A DNA stretch of 41,207 nt from Lachnospiraceae bacterium (GCA_021205305.1 JAJPXU010000048.1:1-41207), one strand, 5' to 3'. Counted from the first letter of the stretch, positions 7,894 to 15,006 are shown. A program made the numbers and translations. Notes: generated from the letters alone by a model not told the origin.

Positions 7894-9264
7894 TTATTCC
7901 TCATTTGCCAATGCCCACTGATTCGCCCAGCCATCTACAAATGCACTCACCACTGCATCCCAGTCGCCGCTGCCATCTGAATAAGCAGTCAATGCCGATA
8001 CCACATCTGCTCTCCAGTCATCGACATTCGGCGTAGCATTAAAGCTCCAGGCCACAGAAGTCTTGCCAGCCTCCGCATAGGTATTCACCATCTGCGCGAA
8101 TCCGTTGCTGGACTCGTAATCGCCTGTAAAGGTATCAAACGGAGTCGTAAGCCCCATCACATTCGTCAGAGAATCACGGCCTTCGTCAGAAGTGATCACC
8201 CACTCCAGGAATGCAAGCGTCGCCGCGATATCCGCTTCGGAAGCCTGGCTGTTCACTGCCCAGTAATTTTCTGTGCCAACCGCAAGTCCTTCGTTTTCGT
8301 CATCTACTCCAAAATAAATCGGCATCATGCTGATGTCATCCGCAGTCACAAGATAGCCGTTCTCCTCATTGATCAGAGCGGAATACTCCCAGTCACCATT
8401 CTGGTAGAACACTGCCTCGCCCATGCCAAATTCTGTCTCCGCATTCAATGCGCCGGATGCCAGCGTCGCCGGATCCGCGTCAGAGTAAGTCGTGTACATA
8501 TTCCAAACCCGCTTAAAATTGTCCAGGTATGTGCCGTCAATCTCTGCCTCACCACTGATCAGGTCTACACCGTCATCAAGGAATTCATAGTAAAGAGGAA
8601 GTCCCGCGAGATGTCCGGAAAATCTCCAGGAAGAGCCAGAGTCCAGACCTGCACTTGCAAATGCTCCTGCCAGTTCAAAATCTGTACCTGCGTCCGCAAG
8701 CGCCTCATTCAGCTCATCCAGACGCTCTGTGATGTCTGCCGCTACGGCTTCCAGGGTATCCAGACTGTCAATCTCTCCCGCATCCGCAACTACCGCGCCA
8801 TCCAGTCCGCAGTAAATATCAAGAATTGTCTTGTTATAAATAATACCATAGCACTCATAGCAGTTCGCGATGCCGGCGGTCTTGCCATTGTATTCAATCA
8901 CCAGCGACGAATCAGTCAGATGCTCATAGAGAGCACTTCCCGTCAGATCATAAGTGTAATTATCCCATGTCGCCGCATCAGAAGTATTCCCAATCGTAAA
9001 AATAGTCGGCGGATCAGACTTCGCCATCTCAGACTGAAGTGTCGTATTATACTGTCCATCCGCCGCCGTCAGTACCGTCACCTCTACTCCGGTCTGCTCC
9101 GTATACAGAGCCGCCAAATCCTGCCATGCTTCATCCGTCTCCGGCTTAAAGTTCAGCAGATAAACCTTCCCTGTCTCTTCTGCCTGTACCGGTGCCGCTA
9201 TAAAACTCGCTGCTACCACTGCCGCTGAGCCACGTAAAAAGTCTCTTCTGGATATTTTCTTCAT
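7894..9264 (-). CDS. Extracellular sugar-binding protein of the maltodextrin-type ABC importer
   Basis: A 456-aa solute-binding protein (family 1), capturing sugar outside the cell for the adjacent permeases. It has the alternating alpha/beta layout and typical segments such as TIFTIGNTSDAATW, GMGEAVFYQNGDWEYSAL and AVGTENYWAVNSQASE. The signal region is odd: MKKISRRDFLRGSAAVVAASFIAAPVQA matches the twin-arginine (Tat) pattern S-R-R-x-F-L-R, with a likely cleavage after VQA. There is no lipobox cysteine, although most Gram-positive binding proteins are lipoproteins. The ATG follows AAGGAAGGG. It is first in the operon, behind a promoter and a candidate LacI-type operator. Maltodextrin specificity is inferred from malQ. 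Confidence 0.92.
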   Translation of the reverse strand: MKKISRRDFLRGSAAVVAASFIAAPVQAEETGKVYLLNFKPETDEAWQDLAALYTEQTGVEVTVLTAADGQYNTTLQSEMAKSDPPTIFTIGNTSDAATWDNYTYDLTGSALYEHLTDSSLVIEYNGKTAGIANCYECYGIIYNKTILDIYCGLDGAVVADAGEIDSLDTLEAVAADITERLDELNEALADAGTDFELAGAFASAGLDSGSSWRFSGHLAGLPLYYEFLDDGVDLISGEAEIDGTYLDNFKRVWNMYTTYSDADPATLASGALNAETEFGMGEAVFYQNGDWEYSALINEENGYLVTADDISMMPIYFGVDDENEGLAVGTENYWAVNSQASEADIAATLAFLEWVITSDEGRDSLTNVMGLTTPFDTFTGDYESSNGFAQMVNTYAEAGKTSVAWSFNATPNVDDWRADVVSALTAYSDGSGDWDAVVSAFVDGWANQWALANEE

Positions 9265-9317
9265 AAAACAAACCCTTCCTTTCAGAAAAATAAGTGTTCT
9301 GCGCCTATATGGAATCC

Positions 9318-9339
9318 TTACCGATATCGATTCCGGTAA
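9318..9339. promoter_or_regulatory. Candidate LacI-family operator in the malE-type leader
   Basis: TTACCG (9318-9323) and CGGTAA (9334-9339) form a perfect 6-bp inverted repeat around ATATCGATTC. It lies about 14-35 nt downstream of the predicted transcription start, where a bound repressor would block elongation. It is the best candidate site for the LacI-type regulator at the end of this locus. No second copy was found near the regulator's own promoter. Confidence 0.45.
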
Positions 9340-9359
9340 CGTTTCCAGTTGATGGTTTT

Positions 9360-9388
9360 ATAATATCATAAAGAATTTCCGGATGCAA
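9360..9388 (-). promoter_or_regulatory. Promoter of the maltodextrin operon
   Basis: Read leftward: TTGCAT (9383-9388), 17-bp spacer, TATTAT (9360-9365). It lies about 95 nt upstream of the binding-protein ATG, with the candidate operator between them. Confidence 0.6.
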
Positions 9389-9457
9389 GTCTTTTCTTTT
9401 TTCTCTCTACATTTTCGTCCTTTTCACTGAATTTTTCAAACTTTTTTTGTATGGTTT

Positions 9458-10402
9458 TCACAATACCATTTCATTCATAGCCGGAATACCCGCAAACGTC
9501 GCTTCCTGAATAAACCCCAGCTTCCGCGCCAGTGCCTGCGATGCTCTGTTATCCGGACGAATCCGCAGGCGGATTTCATCCACAGCCAGCCGCTGACGCG
9601 CATATTGCAAAGCCGCCTGACACATTTCCGTTCCAAGTCCCTGTCGGCGGTACGCCGCGTCAAGCATGTACTGTAATTCCAGAATCTGACCATCTGTTTT
9701 TCTCCCTTGAACCGCCATTTCGGCGCTTTCTGTCTCGCAGCACATTCGATATACCCAGATCTGTTCCCGCGTATTGTATTCTTCATAAGGTGCAAATCCG
9801 CAGCATCCAATCACGCTTCCCGCATACAGGACACTCCAGAGGCCAAATCCCTGCAAACGATATGCGGTCACGAAATAAGAGTGAAGCCGCTCCGGCGTAA
9901 ATGCATCTTCGTTCAGCAAAGCCATACCATTCTCCTGTTTCCCGATGCGAACCAGTTCAGGCAGATCCTGCTCGTCCATTTCCCGAATCCAAAGCCGCTC
10001 TGTCCCGGCAATCCACGCCGGACGTCCCTGCGCGCGGCACAGCCATTCTTCCAGATATCTGCCATCCACCTCTTCAAAACCTTCCAGAACAAGTGCTGCA
10101 CCATCAAACCAGACACCCTCCCCGTGCCGGCAGCCAAAATACACAATCCCCTCCTGCGACAACTGCTTTCCGGCCGCAGGAGAATCCGTGAGCACAACCA
10201 TCTCCCGTTTTCCGAACGCCGCCGTCTTCAATATCCGTTGTAAATCTGCTTCTTTCCGCGCCAAAGTGACACAGGTAATTCCTTCCGCACGCAATCTTTC
10301 CCGAAGCGCCTCTGTCTCTTTTCCCCATTCCTTTCCCAGGTCAAAAACAACCTGCTCAAGGCCGGCTTTCCGAGTCGCATTCCTTGCGTCTTCCTCTTTC
10401 AT
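9458..10402 (-). CDS. GNAT-family N-acetyltransferase with an extra N-terminal domain
   Basis: A protein of about 314 aa whose C-terminal half is a GNAT acyltransferase. It contains the strand-loop-helix acetyl-CoA motif (LQYMLDAAYRRQGLGTEMCQAAL, with R-x-x-G-x-G seen as RRQGLG) and the closing NRASQALARKLGFI. The N-terminal ~130 residues (VVLTDSPAAGKQLSQEGI, FDGAALVLEGFEEVDGRYLEEWL) resemble a degenerate HAD-like Rossmann domain without clear catalytic Asp motifs. Substrate unknown. Three starts are possible: ATG at 10402 (GGAGG five bases upstream, chosen), ATG at 10420 and the track start at 10516. It lies just upstream of, and in the same direction as, the maltodextrin operon, with no strong terminator between, and diverges from the LytTR operon. 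Confidence 0.82.
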   Translation of the reverse strand: MKEEDARNATRKAGLEQVVFDLGKEWGKETEALRERLRAEGITCVTLARKEADLQRILKTAAFGKREMVVLTDSPAAGKQLSQEGIVYFGCRHGEGVWFDGAALVLEGFEEVDGRYLEEWLCRAQGRPAWIAGTERLWIREMDEQDLPELVRIGKQENGMALLNEDAFTPERLHSYFVTAYRLQGFGLWSVLYAGSVIGCCGFAPYEEYNTREQIWVYRMCCETESAEMAVQGRKTDGQILELQYMLDAAYRRQGLGTEMCQAALQYARQRLAVDEIRLRIRPDNRASQALARKLGFIQEATFAGIPAMNEMVL

Positions 10403-10618
10403 TTGTTCCTCCAAATCCATCCGCAATCCCCTGCGGGAAGTATACAGCAGCCACAAGTAAATCACAGTTGATCCTGCATTCCCCAGACTTCTGGTTCCCG
10501 CATGAGAATAACACAAACCGCAAAGACGTTCAACCTGTCTTCCATGAAAAACGACTTACGTCATTTGTATTATTTTAGAAAAACAGTTCTAAAAACCCTG
10601 ATTTTTGCCAATTTGTTC

Positions 10619-10648
10619 TTGTAAAAAAAGCCTGCTCTGTGCTACACT
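10619..10648 (+). promoter_or_regulatory. Candidate promoter of the LytTR/kinase operon
   Basis: TTGTAA (10619-10624), 18-bp spacer, TACACT (10643-10648). It is followed by AAAGGAGG ahead of the ATG at 10675. A 7-bp inverted repeat TTTAGAA...TTCTAAA at 10574-10593 lies about 26 bp upstream of the -35 and could be a regulator site; its role is unknown. Confidence 0.5.
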
Positions 10649-10674
10649 GTCTTAGGGATAAAGGAGGCTTTTCC

Positions 10675-11424
10675 ATGCATCTGGCTATCGTTGAGGATTT
10701 ACAAAGCGACCGTGACAACCTGATCAGTCGCATTCAAGAGAACAGCAGTATTCAAAAAGATACCGTAGAATTATCCGTCTACACAAGTGGAGAGGCTTTT
10801 TTGACAGACTTTCGACGAGGTTTTTGTAATGCCGTCTTTCTGGATATTATGTTAGGAGAAGGAATGAACGGTCTGGATACGGCCCGAAAGGTTCGTGAAA
10901 TTGACGATTACATACCGATCGTATTTACTACCACAGAGAAGGATTTCGCTCTGGAAAGCTATGGGGTCCATGCGATGGATTTTCTCGTAAAACCAGTTGC
11001 GCAGGCACCGCTGGACTGGTGTATGAAGCGATTGCGGGAAGCCCTCACAGCTCCGGCTGCCCTGACTGTTCGCTGCTCTGCCGAAGGGTGGCAAACATTT
11101 GAACAGGTCATTTTACTGGATGATATTCTCTTTCTGGAATCCATTCGAAACGGCGTTATCATCCACACGTCTGCCGGTGAAGTCCGCTCCGGACAGAGCT
11201 ATTCAGAGCTCCTGCGCCAGCTTCCGAAAACCGGGCGTTTCTGTGAATATGGCAGAGGCACTGTGGTCAACTTTTCCTGGGTTGACCTCATTCTGGACAA
11301 TGGAGAAATCCGCCTGAAAAGCGGAGAGCTGCTCTTCTGCAGCAGAAGGAAGTTAAAAGATACCCGAACGGCCTACACCAACTATCAATTTATGGTTCTG
11401 CGAAAGGAAGGGATAAACGCATGA
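10675..11424 (+). CDS. LytTR-family response regulator
   Basis: A 249-aa response regulator. The N-terminal receiver domain shows the acidic pocket (IVEDLQSD), the phospho-acceptor Asp in AVFLDIMLGEGMNG, the Thr in IVFTTTEKDFALESYGVHAMDFLVKP and its Lys. The C-terminal LytTR DNA-binding domain covers roughly residues 135-245 (ILFLESIRNGVIIHTSAGEVRS, FCEYGRGTVVNFSWVDLI). I start at MHLAIVED, which follows AAAGGAGG; the upstream ATG of the ORF track lies between the promoter and this ribosome site. Its stop overlaps the kinase start by four bases (ATGA), so both are translated together. By analogy with AgrA/VirR-type regulators it may control peptide or surface functions; the target is unknown. 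Confidence 0.92.
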   Translation: MHLAIVEDLQSDRDNLISRIQENSSIQKDTVELSVYTSGEAFLTDFRRGFCNAVFLDIMLGEGMNGLDTARKVREIDDYIPIVFTTTEKDFALESYGVHAMDFLVKPVAQAPLDWCMKRLREALTAPAALTVRCSAEGWQTFEQVILLDDILFLESIRNGVIIHTSAGEVRSGQSYSELLRQLPKTGRFCEYGRGTVVNFSWVDLILDNGEIRLKSGELLFCSRRKLKDTRTAYTNYQFMVLRKEGINA

Positions 11425-12746
11425 AGCTCTCCGCTTTTGTTACAATATTCCTTTTCGAGACAGTCACAACTCTGCCCTATCGCGTACTGGGCTACTATCC
11501 TTTCCGAAAGCAGCTGCGCTTTCCCGCCTGGAGCATTGCCCTCCTGGTTGGCATCAGCCAGCTTCTCCAGTCCTCGATCTATGCCTGGATGTCAGGAACT
11601 TCTTTACCGCAGCGCGCAGCTGAAGGTGTCTTTGCCATCGTCTGCTTCCTGATCTATATGATCAGCATCGACGCAGATCACTGGAAGACATTGTTTCTGT
11701 ACGTATTCCTCTTTGATTTCACCGTTGTTCTCCGTGGGAGTGCTTATTTTATCGAGGCAAGACTTTTTTACAGCCCGGCCCTCGTATTCGACTCTCCCCG
11801 CAGCATTTTGATCAATCTTCTGCTTCTGATCGTAACCATCCCATTCATGGTCGCTTTTCTGGCGCGCACGAAAGATCTGGTATTTCAGACGGATGCACCT
11901 GCCCTGTGGCATGTAATCTGGCTGCTCCCCGCCTTTACTACAGTCATTGTCATGATGTATACCGCTGATATTTCGCCGGAAAACGTATACCAGTTCCGCT
12001 TCTTCTTCTCCCGCGTTCTTCTGATCTTGGGCATGTTCGGCGTCTATCAGGTACTTCTTCACTCGCTGGACGTCATTCGACGGGAAGCCGTAACGGCGGA
12101 ACAGGCCACCCAACAGGCAAATCTTCTGGCGCTTCAGAGAACGCAGTACAGCCAGCTTGCCCGCCATATCGAAGAGACGCGGCAGGCACGCCATGATCTT
12201 GCACAGCATCTGCGCATCATCAACAGCTATCTCAACACCGGCAGCGAAGAAGCCCTGCGGGAATATGTCGCCCATTATGAGCAAAGTCTCCCACCGGATA
12301 CCAGCCGTACCTGGTGCAAAAATTACGCGGTCAACACGCTTATCCACTACTATTATGAAGAATCCGAAAAATCCGGCATTGATTTCACCGCGAACCTAAA
12401 CCTGCCCGCGGATCTGCCGATTGGGGAGCCGGAATTCTGCTCGATCCTCGGCAATCTTCTGGAAAACGCCCTTCTCGCCTGCCGGGTGGTAAAAGATACC
12501 GCTCCATTTATCCGCGTCCTTGCAAAAGCAGACGGACATCGGATCATCCTCACGGTAGATAATACCTGCACCGAGGCGCCCAAAACAAAAGACGAGCGTT
12601 TTCTCTCTTCCAGGCATGAAGGCTACGGCTTGGGAACCGCTTCCGTACGCGCCATCGCGCAGAAAAATAACGGCAGCGCTGACTTTCGGTATGAAGAGGG
12701 TATGTTTTACGCATCCGTGATACTGAATCTGTCCGCAAAGGCTTAA
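11421..12746 (+). CDS. GHKL-type sensor histidine kinase
   Basis: A 441-aa membrane sensor kinase paired with the LytTR regulator. The first ~215 residues form about six or seven hydrophobic helices with no large extracellular domain, like AgrC-type receptors. The dimerisation/phospho-acceptor helix reads IEETRQARHDLAQHLRIINSYL, with the His in RHD. The ATPase domain has the N box (LGNLLENALLA), VDNTC and the G box (GYGLGTASVRAIAQKNNGSADF), and lacks an F box, as in the GHKL group. No AgrD-like peptide gene is evident nearby, so the signal is unknown. It is followed by a weak terminator hairpin. Confidence 0.93.
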   Translation: MKLSAFVTIFLFETVTTLPYRVLGYYPFRKQLRFPAWSIALLVGISQLLQSSIYAWMSGTSLPQRAAEGVFAIVCFLIYMISIDADHWKTLFLYVFLFDFTVVLRGSAYFIEARLFYSPALVFDSPRSILINLLLLIVTIPFMVAFLARTKDLVFQTDAPALWHVIWLLPAFTTVIVMMYTADISPENVYQFRFFFSRVLLILGMFGVYQVLLHSLDVIRREAVTAEQATQQANLLALQRTQYSQLARHIEETRQARHDLAQHLRIINSYLNTGSEEALREYVAHYEQSLPPDTSRTWCKNYAVNTLIHYYYEESEKSGIDFTANLNLPADLPIGEPEFCSILGNLLENALLACRVVKDTAPFIRVLAKADGHRIILTVDNTCTEAPKTKDERFLSSRHEGYGLGTASVRAIAQKNNGSADFRYEEGMFYASVILNLSAKA

Positions 12747-12755
12747 GTAGGCGCG

Positions 12756-12778
12756 AGCAGCAAAGCTGCTAATTTTCT
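12756..12778 (+). terminator. Weak terminator after the kinase gene
   Basis: AGCAGC-aaa-GCTGCT followed by AATTTTCT, 10 nt past the kinase stop. The stem is only 6 bp and the T-run is interrupted, so termination may be partial. Confidence 0.45.
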
Positions 12779-12802
12779 CTCACGCCTGTGTACATAAAAC
12801 AA

Positions 12803-12840
12803 AATCCCGGAAAGCCATTGAATCAAGGCTTTCCGGGATT
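12803..12840 (-). terminator. Rho-independent terminator of the tRNA operon
   Basis: Read leftward, AATCCCGGAAAGCC-ttgattcaat-GGCTTTCCGGGATT is a perfect 14-bp stem followed by TTGTTTTATG. It begins 8 nt past the 3' end of tRNA-Met. On the plus strand it lacks a T-run, so it serves mainly the tRNA transcript. Confidence 0.85.
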
Positions 12841-12847
12841 CATTGCG

Positions 12848-12921
12848 TAGCGGAGGGGAGACTTGAACTCTCGACACCACGGGTATGAACCGTGTGCTCT
12901 AGCCAGCTGAGCTACTCCGCC
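12848..12921 (-). tRNA. tRNA-Met (CAT), elongator type
   Basis: 74-nt cloverleaf. The acceptor GGCGGAG pairs with CTCCGCT plus discriminator A (one G-U), the D-arm is GCTC...GAGC, and the anticodon stem is CACGG/CCGTG with loop TTCATAC, anticodon CAT. The initiator hallmark GGG/CCC anticodon-stem pairs are absent and position 1 pairs normally, so this is an elongator. An AUA-reading isoleucine tRNA (lysidine at C34) cannot be fully excluded. The T-stem GAGAG/CTCCC has one A-C mismatch. CCA is not encoded. Confidence 0.92.
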
Positions 12922-12969
12922 ATATAATATAGTTCTCATACCTCGCGGTACGGAACATTTGTGAATCTA

Positions 12970-13042
12970 TGGGGCCTATAGGGCTCGAACCTATGACCCT
13001 CTGCTTGTAAGGCAGATGCTCTCCCAGCTGAGCTAAGACCCC
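12970..13042 (-). tRNA. tRNA-Val (TAC)
   Basis: 73-nt cloverleaf. The acceptor is GGGGTCT/AGGCCCC with discriminator A, the D-arm GCTC-AGCTGGGA-GAGC, the anticodon stem TCTGC/GCAGA with loop CTTACAA (anticodon TAC), and the T-arm ATAGG-TTCGAGC-CCTAT. All stems pair. CCA is not encoded. It is the first tRNA of the two-gene operon, 48 nt ahead of tRNA-Met. Confidence 0.96.
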
Positions 13043-13076
13043 ATATCAAGTGAGCCATCGGCTGACTCACTTTGCC

Positions 13077-13106
13077 ATTATAATACAGCTCCAACGGAAT
13101 TGTCAA
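13077..13106 (-). promoter_or_regulatory. Strong promoter of the tRNA-Val/tRNA-Met operon
   Basis: Read leftward: TTGACA (13101-13106, perfect), 18-bp spacer, TATAAT (13077-13082, perfect). An A-tract upstream of the -35 (ACGAAAAAAATGC) looks like an UP element. The 13-bp target duplication of the repeat element begins 23 bp upstream of the -35. Confidence 0.85.
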
Positions 13107-13142
13107 GCATTTTTTTCGTAATTAATGAAAATTAATGCCATG

Positions 13143-13406
13143 AGTGAAATGAAAATTTAAATTCCACAACTCGGGGGTACAAGTGGAATTCAGTCTTACT
13201 CAAAATTCCACTTGTATTTCCGGCGTTCGCAGCAAAAACCTAGTGGAAATCAGTCTTACACCATATGGCCTACCCAATTCTACTGGGTAAATGATGGCGT
13301 AAATGGAATGAAGTTTTACTCCTTGACTGTGCTTTTAATCCCTGAAAGAGTGAAATCCACCGGAAAATCACAAATTTTGGTGTGGAAATAAACTTTTCAC
13401 TTCAGC
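13143..13406. mobile_element. 264-bp MITE-like element, copy 1
   Basis: Non-coding 264-bp element; I found no base difference from 27460-27723. It is flanked by a perfect 13-bp direct repeat AATTAATGCCATG (13130-13142 and 13407-13419), the footprint of transposition. Its ends form a 25-bp imperfect terminal inverted repeat (19/25) with the shared inner end GTGGAA. Inside are three direct copies of a related motif: GTGGAATTCAGTCTTAC, GTGGAAATCAGTCTTAC and ATGGAATGAAGTTTTAC. There is a perfect 13-bp hairpin (TACAAGTGGAATT, 13178-13190 with 13204-13216) and a smaller one (TACCCA-attctac-TGGGTA, 13271-13289). No reading frame of note. It inserted in the last codons of the PAP2 gene, upstream of the tRNA promoter. 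Transposase family unknown; it would be supplied in trans. Confidence 0.9.
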
Positions 13407-14103
13407 AATTAATGCCATGTATTCTGGATCCGGTCTTGGGCACCATGGTTTTCCGACGAGAGGCCTCTGTTCTCCACTCTATCTGGTACACCAAACCGTG
13501 AAGGACAAAGCTCATCATCGCACCGCACACAACGTCAATGACGGAATGCTGGTCGAGCAGGACAGTGGACAGGCAGATCAGTACCATGATCACGAAATGA
13601 ACCGCGATCGTAAGCCGCCTGTGCTTCAGATTATCGAGACTGCACACGGCTTGAAAAACCATCACTGTGTTCATCACATGAATAGACGGGCACACGTTTG
13701 TCGGCGTGTCGATCGCCCGAAGCATGACGACCAGATTGTACAGAGCACCTGTCTCATGCGGCGAAGAAGCCAGCCGCAGATTCAGTCCTGTCGGAAAAAT
13801 ATAATAAATAATCAGGCAGATTGTCAATCCGGAAAAAACCATCTTACAAAGCTTTATGTAATCTTCCCAGCCACGCCTGCAAAACCAGAGAAAACTGCCG
13901 ATAATGTACGGAAACCAGAAAATGTAAGGAATGATGAACACTTCACAGAAAGGAATCAGTTCATCCAGCTTACAGTGAATGATGTATTTCGGTACGACAT
14001 TCTCTTCCAGCCACTGAAAAGCGAACAGGTAAAACACAAGATAACATACGGAAATCATAAGCGGATATTTACGAAACCAGGCTTTGATTTTCTGAATTCT
14101 CAT
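13402..14103 (-). CDS. PAP2-family membrane phosphatase
   Basis: An integral membrane protein of 233 aa with five or six hydrophobic helices. The PAP2 catalytic motifs are recognisable: CPSIHV (the SxxH part, with the general-acid His) and DQHSVIDVVCG (nucleophile His and partner Asp). The first motif (KxxxxxxRP) is poorly conserved. Likely substrates are lipid phosphates such as undecaprenyl pyrophosphate or phosphatidic acid. I start at MRIQKIKAW, preceded by GAGGAG; the ORF-track start eight codons upstream falls in a palindromic repeat. The last codon (C) and the TGA stop come from the inserted 264-bp element. The uninterrupted ancestor would have ended ...GINFH instead of ...GINC, so the gene was barely changed. 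Confidence 0.85.
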   Translation of the reverse strand: MRIQKIKAWFRKYPLMISVCYLVFYLFAFQWLEENVVPKYIIHCKLDELIPFCEVFIIPYIFWFPYIIGSFLWFCRRGWEDYIKLCKMVFSGLTICLIIYYIFPTGLNLRLASSPHETGALYNLVVMLRAIDTPTNVCPSIHVMNTVMVFQAVCSLDNLKHRRLTIAVHFVIMVLICLSTVLLDQHSVIDVVCGAMMSFVLHGLVYQIEWRTEASRRKTMVPKTGSRIHGINC

Positions 14104-14118
14104 AAAAACATCTCCTCG

Positions 14119-14304
14119 ATTTGTCATGATTCGTATTACGAATCATGACGCAGGCCGGGCTCATCGCGCAGCGAGTTTCATTGCCCGGCTCTCCAATATT
14201 TGTCATGATTCGTATTGTGAATCATGACGCAGGCCGGGCTCATCGCGCAGCGAGTTTCATTGCCCGGCTCTCCAATATTTGTCATGATTCGCATTGCGAA
14301 TTTT
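14119..14304. repeat. 79-bp tandem palindromic repeats in the PAP2 leader
   Basis: The unit starts at 14119, 14198 and 14277, giving two full 79-bp copies and a truncated third. Each unit begins with GTCATGATTCGTA and its reverse complement. In the first copy this is a perfect 13+1+13 palindrome (14123-14149); in the second only the outer 10 bp pair; the third is degraded. The rest of each unit can form GCCGGGC...GCCCGGC. The repeats lie between the PAP2 promoter and its ribosome site, so they are transcribed as a structured 5' leader of about 200 nt. Confidence 0.85.
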
Positions 14305-14311
14305 GCCGTTT

Positions 14312-14340
14312 ACTATAGCACCTTTTGGTCTCTTTGTCAT
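14312..14340 (-). promoter_or_regulatory. Promoter of the PAP2 gene
   Basis: Read leftward: ATGACA (14335-14340), 17-bp spacer, TATAGT (14312-14317); each box is 5/6 to consensus. The remaining bases up to 14418 are AT-rich and show no other clear signal. Confidence 0.65.
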
Positions 14341-14418
14341 TCGAGTTTTGTTTTTCTTAAGGTTTTTTTCAAAATTTTATTTATTCTGCATCACATTTTT
14401 GTTTTGCTTTCGTTTCTA

Positions 14419-15006
14419 TTAGGAATCTTTCGTATTTGCACAGGAAAAAAGTTCCGCTTCTGTTGTGTGAAATTCTGATTTTGCAGCGTGAAACTGCCTC
14501 AGCTTTTTACGCGCGGTGCCCGGATCGATTGAAAAATACATAGACAGCAGCCTGGGATCTACGACATCCCACTGGTGGAATCCCGCATAAGACGGATAAC
14601 TGCTCCACCAGTAATCTTCCAGTCTGCACACGTATCCGCACCGCAGGGGAACCTGATGAATTTCCCGACAGCAATCCGCGATTTCGGGAAGTGTATTCAG
14701 TTGCTTCATCCGACCGGAAAGTTCAACTTTGGCTTTCTGAGATACCCGAGAAGTTTCTGGCTGCTGAAGCTGCTTTCGTACTGCGCTTTGAAGCGCCCGG
14801 ATCACCCCGGCGATTCTGGCCGCTTCTATCACAAAATAAGCGCGGTCATCCGTAATGCAGAACGCGAAAAGAAGCCATCCATCTCTCTGGCGCAATTCGC
14901 CAATTCGTTCGAGAAGATGCATTTTTATCCTCTCGTCCGCAAAGAGATAGCGGCTTCCTTCCATTTCGTAATAAAATACTTTTTTCTCTGTCGTTAGATG
15001 TGACAT
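14419..15006 (-). CDS. Y1 (IS200/REP-type) transposase-like protein, catalytic motifs lost
   Basis: A 195-aa relative of the Y1 single-strand transposases, close to the REP-associated (RAYT) branch. The family's C-terminal signature is clear: REIHQVPLRCGYVCRLEDYWWSSYPSYAG matches the usual 'yIHlNPvraglv..pedYpWSSy..Y.G'. However, the HUH metal-binding motif, normally MPNHVHLL, is replaced by ITDDRAYFVIE with no His. No obvious catalytic Tyr follows in the expected helix (GVIRALQSAVRKQLQQ). It is therefore unlikely to cut DNA and may be a domesticated binding protein or a relic, although the frame is intact. I start at MSHLTTEKK, after AAAAGGAGG. It lies upstream of the palindromic 79-bp repeats, the sort of DNA that RAYTs bind. 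Confidence 0.72.
   Translation of the reverse strand: MSHLTTEKKVFYYEMEGSRYLFADERIKMHLLERIGELRQRDGWLLFAFCITDDRAYFVIEAARIAGVIRALQSAVRKQLQQPETSRVSQKAKVELSGRMKQLNTLPEIADCCREIHQVPLRCGYVCRLEDYWWSSYPSYAGFHQWDVVDPRLLSMYFSIDPGTARKKLRQFHAAKSEFHTTEAELFSCANTKDS

Noticed and set aside
12848-12921. Initiator tRNA-fMet
   Set aside because: The first base pair is formed and the GGG/CCC anticodon-stem pairs of initiators are missing.
13143-13406. Possible transposase or small protein encoded in the 264-bp element
   Set aside because: All frames are broken by stops within a few dozen codons and no conserved peptide stands out; it is non-coding as far as I can see.
13121-13419. CRISPR array or integron attC site
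   Set aside because: The internal motifs are unevenly spaced and diverged, and there are only two whole-element copies with target duplications; no spacer pattern or integrase is present.
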